Shown here in pieces: positions 14,727 through 16,862 of a DNA stretch of 16,862 bases (its first letter is position 1; every line of letters begins with the position of its first letter). The notes beneath the pieces are model-generated. The model was not told the origin of the DNA. It worked only from the letters and a program-made list of their open reading frames with translations, and did no database searches. The translations under genes and the position numbers were made by a program. The DNA comes from Bacillota bacterium (GTDB taxonomy: Bacteria > Bacillota > UBA994), in contig QLUC01000028.1 in NCBI GenBank assembly GCA_018725275.1, forward strand, positions 1-16,862. The letters are read 5' to 3'.

Positions 14727-15375
14727 GGATTTCGCGCGTGAGCGCATTGCCCGCCGCATTGCCCATGAACTGCAGGACGGCATGGTGGTCAACCTCGGCA
14801 TCGGCTTGCCGACCTGGGTCGCTAATTATCTCCCCAGCGGCAGCGAAGTGCTGCTACAATCCGAGAATGGTTTTGTCGGCCTAGGTCCCGCCCCTCTCCC
14901 CGGTCAGGAGGACCCCGATGTTACCAACGCCGGAGGGCAGCCGGTGACCATAGTTCCCGGCGGGGCCTGCTTTGACAGCGCCATGTCCTTCGCCATTATT
15001 CGCGGCGGTCATGTCGATGTCACCGTCCTTGGCGCCCTCGAAGTAGACGAAGAAGGTAATCTCGCTAACTGGATGGTGCCCGGCAAGATGGTCCCCGGCA
15101 TGGGCGGGGCCATGGATTTAACGGTCGGAGCGCGGCGGGTGATCGTCGCCATGGAGCACACGGCCAAAGGGAAGCCTAAAATTCTCAAGAAATGCACCCT
15201 GCCCCTTACCGCCAGGCAGCAGGTAGACCTCATCGTCACCGAGCTCGCGGTTATTGAGGTTACTCCGCAGGGGTTGGTCCTCAAGGAAGTGGCGCCGGAC
15301 ACCACCGTGGCAGAGGTGGTCGCCCAGACCGAGGCCACGCTAATCATTAACACCGTTAAAGTGATGGAGGTTTAA
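14719..15375 (+). CDS. atoA: butyrate-acetoacetate CoA-transferase, subunit B (beta)
   Basis: This is the catalytic beta subunit partner of atoD. The 218-residue protein has the glycine motif NLGIGLPTWVANYLP (about 25-39) and the nucleophilic glutamate E49 in QSENGF, which forms the glutamyl-CoA intermediate. It also contains PGKMVPGMGGAMDL, conserved in the family. ATG 14719 overlaps the end of atoD by 8 bases, with GAGGGGGAAG just upstream. All expected catalytic parts are present, so the transferase should be active. The next gene starts 4 bases after its stop, so block 2 may be cotranscribed with the transaldolase gene. Confidence 0.95.
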   Translation: MSKDFARERIARRIAHELQDGMVVNLGIGLPTWVANYLPSGSEVLLQSENGFVGLGPAPLPGQEDPDVTNAGGQPVTIVPGGACFDSAMSFAIIRGGHVDVTVLGALEVDEEGNLANWMVPGKMVPGMGGAMDLTVGARRVIVAMEHTAKGKPKILKKCTLPLTARQQVDLIVTELAVIEVTPQGLVLKEVAPDTTVAEVVAQTEATLIINTVKVMEV

Positions 15376-15379
15376 CCCT

Positions 15380-16033
15380 ATGAAATTTTTCCTCGACACC
15401 GCCAATCTCGAAGAAATTAAGCGGGCCATGAAACTTGGCGTCATTCATGGCATTACGACTAACCCCACCCTCATCGCTAAGGAGGGCCGCGAGTTCTATC
15501 CCACGGTGCGGGAGATTTGTGCCCTCTGCCCCGGCCCGGTAAGTGCCGAGGTCATCAGCCTAGATGCGCCGGGCATGATCAAAGAAGCAGAGGCCCTCGC
15601 CGCACTGGCGCCAAATGTGGTCGTAAAGATTCCCATGACTGCCAATGGACTAGAAGCGGTTGCCGTTTTGAGTCGCATGAACATTAAGACCAATGTCACC
15701 CTAATTTTTACCCTGAACCAGGCACTTTTGGCTGCGCGCGCGGGCGCCGACTATGTCAGCCCCTTTGTGGGGCGCCTAGACGACATCTCGGCCGTGGGCA
15801 TGGATGTGGTGCGCGACATGGCCCACTGCTTCAGCCTGTATGGCTTCACCACCGAGATCATCGCCGCCTCGGTGCGCCATCCTCAACACGTGCATGAGGC
15901 CGCCGTCGCCGGGGCCCATATTGCCACTGTTCCTTACAAGGTCATCGAGCAGATGATCAACCACCCCCTCACGACGAGCGGAATTGAGCGGTTTTTGGCC
16001 GATTGGCGCGCCGTGATGGAGAAGGGCAATTAG
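15380..16033 (+). CDS. tal: transaldolase (small TalC-type)
   Basis: This enzyme moves a dihydroxyacetone unit between sugar phosphates in the non-oxidative pentose phosphate pathway. The 217-residue single-domain TIM barrel has the Schiff-base lysine K83 in VVKIPMT. It begins MKFFLDTANLEEI, the usual small transaldolase start. The residues that distinguish transaldolase from fructose-6-phosphate aldolase are E57 (SAEV) and F129 (SPFVGR), the transaldolase pattern; the aldolase has Gln and Tyr. GGAGG overlaps the end of atoA, so the gene is tightly packed behind the lysine genes although it is a housekeeping function. The gene belongs to the conserved rpoE-pyrG-tal-glpX neighbourhood. Confidence 0.93.
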   Translation: MKFFLDTANLEEIKRAMKLGVIHGITTNPTLIAKEGREFYPTVREICALCPGPVSAEVISLDAPGMIKEAEALAALAPNVVVKIPMTANGLEAVAVLSRMNIKTNVTLIFTLNQALLAARAGADYVSPFVGRLDDISAVGMDVVRDMAHCFSLYGFTTEIIAASVRHPQHVHEAAVAGAHIATVPYKVIEQMINHPLTTSGIERFLADWRAVMEKGN

Positions 16034-16062
16034 TCTCTAAATATTGAGCGGGGGGCGGGCAT

Positions 16063-16862
16063 ATGGAACGAGAGTTAGCGCTGGAGTTTGTCAGAGTGAC
16101 CGAGGCAGCAGCCATCGCGGCCGGGCGTCTCATGGGCCGCGGACAAAAAGAAGCAGCGGATAAAGCCGCCGTGGACGCTATGCGGGCCATGCTCGACACT
16201 GTGCAAGTGTGCGGGACGGTAGTCATAGGTGAAGGTGAAATGGACGAGGCCCCCATGCTCTACATTGGCGAAAAAGTGGGGGGAGCGCAGTACCCCGAGG
16301 TCGATATCGCTGTAGACCCTCTCGAAGGCACCAGTTTAGTGGCCAAGGGCCTGCCTAATGCTATTGCCGTCTTGGCGGTGGCCGAGAAGGGCGGGCTACT
16401 GCATGCCCCGGATATGTACATGGAAAAACTGGCGGTGGGACCGGAGGCCAAGGGCTGCATTGACCTAGACGCCCCTATTGAACACAATCTCGCCCGGGTA
16501 GCCGCGGCCAAGGGGAAAAAAGTCGAGGACCTCACCGTAGTGATCCTCGACCGCGAGAGGCACGCTAACATCATCAGGCAAGTGCGGGCCGCCGGAGCGC
16601 GCATTAAGCTCATCACCGACGGCGACGTGGCGCCAGCCGTCGCTACCGCCTTTGGCGATAGCGGCGTCGATGTCCTCATCGGCATCGGGGGAGCGCCGGA
16701 AGGTGTGCTCGCCGCCGCCGCCCTCAAGTGCCTAGGTGGGGAGATGCAGGCTCGTTTAATGCCCGGCAACCAAGCGGAAGTAGAGCGGGCGCAAACCATG
16801 GGCATCAAAAATATAGGGGCGGTCTTAGGCCTAAATGACCTGGTGCGGAGTAACGATGTCAT
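16063..16862 (+). CDS. glpX: fructose-1,6-bisphosphatase class II (truncated by window end)
   Basis: This enzyme dephosphorylates fructose-1,6-bisphosphate in gluconeogenesis. The first 266 residues are present and the frame runs open off the window. Family motifs include TEAAAIAAGRLMGRG (about 13-27), IGEGEMDEAPML (about 55-66) with metal-binding acids, and DIAVDPLEGT (about 80-89). IGIGGAPEG (about 206-214) is also present. ATG 16063 follows a purine-rich GGGGGCGGG. It begins 29 bases after the transaldolase gene, consistent with one sugar-phosphate transcription unit. The class is GlpX-type and unrelated to class I Fbp. Confidence 0.95.
   Translation, partial: MERELALEFVRVTEAAAIAAGRLMGRGQKEAADKAAVDAMRAMLDTVQVCGTVVIGEGEMDEAPMLYIGEKVGGAQYPEVDIAVDPLEGTSLVAKGLPNAIAVLAVAEKGGLLHAPDMYMEKLAVGPEAKGCIDLDAPIEHNLARVAAAKGKKVEDLTVVILDRERHANIIRQVRAAGARIKLITDGDVAPAVATAFGDSGVDVLIGIGGAPEGVLAAAALKCLGGEMQARLMPGNQAEVERAQTMGIKNIGAVLGLNDLVRSNDV

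Overview
This 16.9 kb window looks like a chromosomal piece of a fairly GC-rich, low-CTAG-avoidance member of the Bacillota (Firmicutes, clostridial side). The main reasons are a gene for the RNA polymerase delta subunit (rpoE), which is essentially a Bacillota protein, followed by pyrG, then a transaldolase and a class II fructose-1,6-bisphosphatase (glpX). This is the housekeeping neighbourhood rpoE-pyrG-...-tal-...-glpX known from Bacillus and relatives. The finer taxonomic position cannot be read from the sequence.

The accessory content is a nearly complete L-lysine fermentation pathway. Block 1 (about 1-8974, + strand) starts with a RocR-type PAS/AAA+/Fis activator of sigma-54 RNA polymerase. 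A textbook -24/-12 promoter follows at 1473-1489, and then kdd-kamA-kamB-kamC-kamD-kamE. Block 2 (about 12752-15375, + strand) holds kal-kce-atoD-atoA. Together they encode lysine -> beta-lysine (KamA) -> 3,5-diaminohexanoate (KamDE, with KamB/KamC as presumed reactivating ATPases) -> 5-amino-3-oxohexanoate (Kdd) -> with acetyl-CoA, 3-aminobutyryl-CoA + acetoacetate (Kce) -> crotonyl-CoA + NH3 (Kal). AtoDA then moves CoA between butyryl-CoA and acetoacetate. The lysine permease and the crotonyl-CoA to butyryl-CoA step (Bcd/Etf) are not in the window.

Between the blocks (8975-12751) lie a sigma-A promoter (9015-9043), rpoE, pyrG, and a small YbxB/RsmC-like methyltransferase gene that overlaps the pyrG end. 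A convergent minus-strand SagB-type nitroreductase gene follows, and a terminator hairpin separates it from the methyltransferase gene. After block 2 come a transaldolase gene and a glpX gene cut by the window end. The lysine genes therefore flank and split the rpoE-pyrG/tal-glpX neighbourhood.

Catalytic residues of KamA, KamD, KamE and Kce can be matched almost one-to-one to the characterised enzymes, so the pathway assignment is firm. The less understood parts are KamB and KamC (a P-loop protein and a MutS-like ATPase inside a catabolic operon), the 19-bp tandem repeat and dyad between kamD and kamE, the altered cysteine spacing at the KamA C-terminus, a possible leader peptide before kal, and an orphan SagB-type oxidoreductase. 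No rRNA, tRNA, CRISPR array, insertion sequence or phage gene was recognised.
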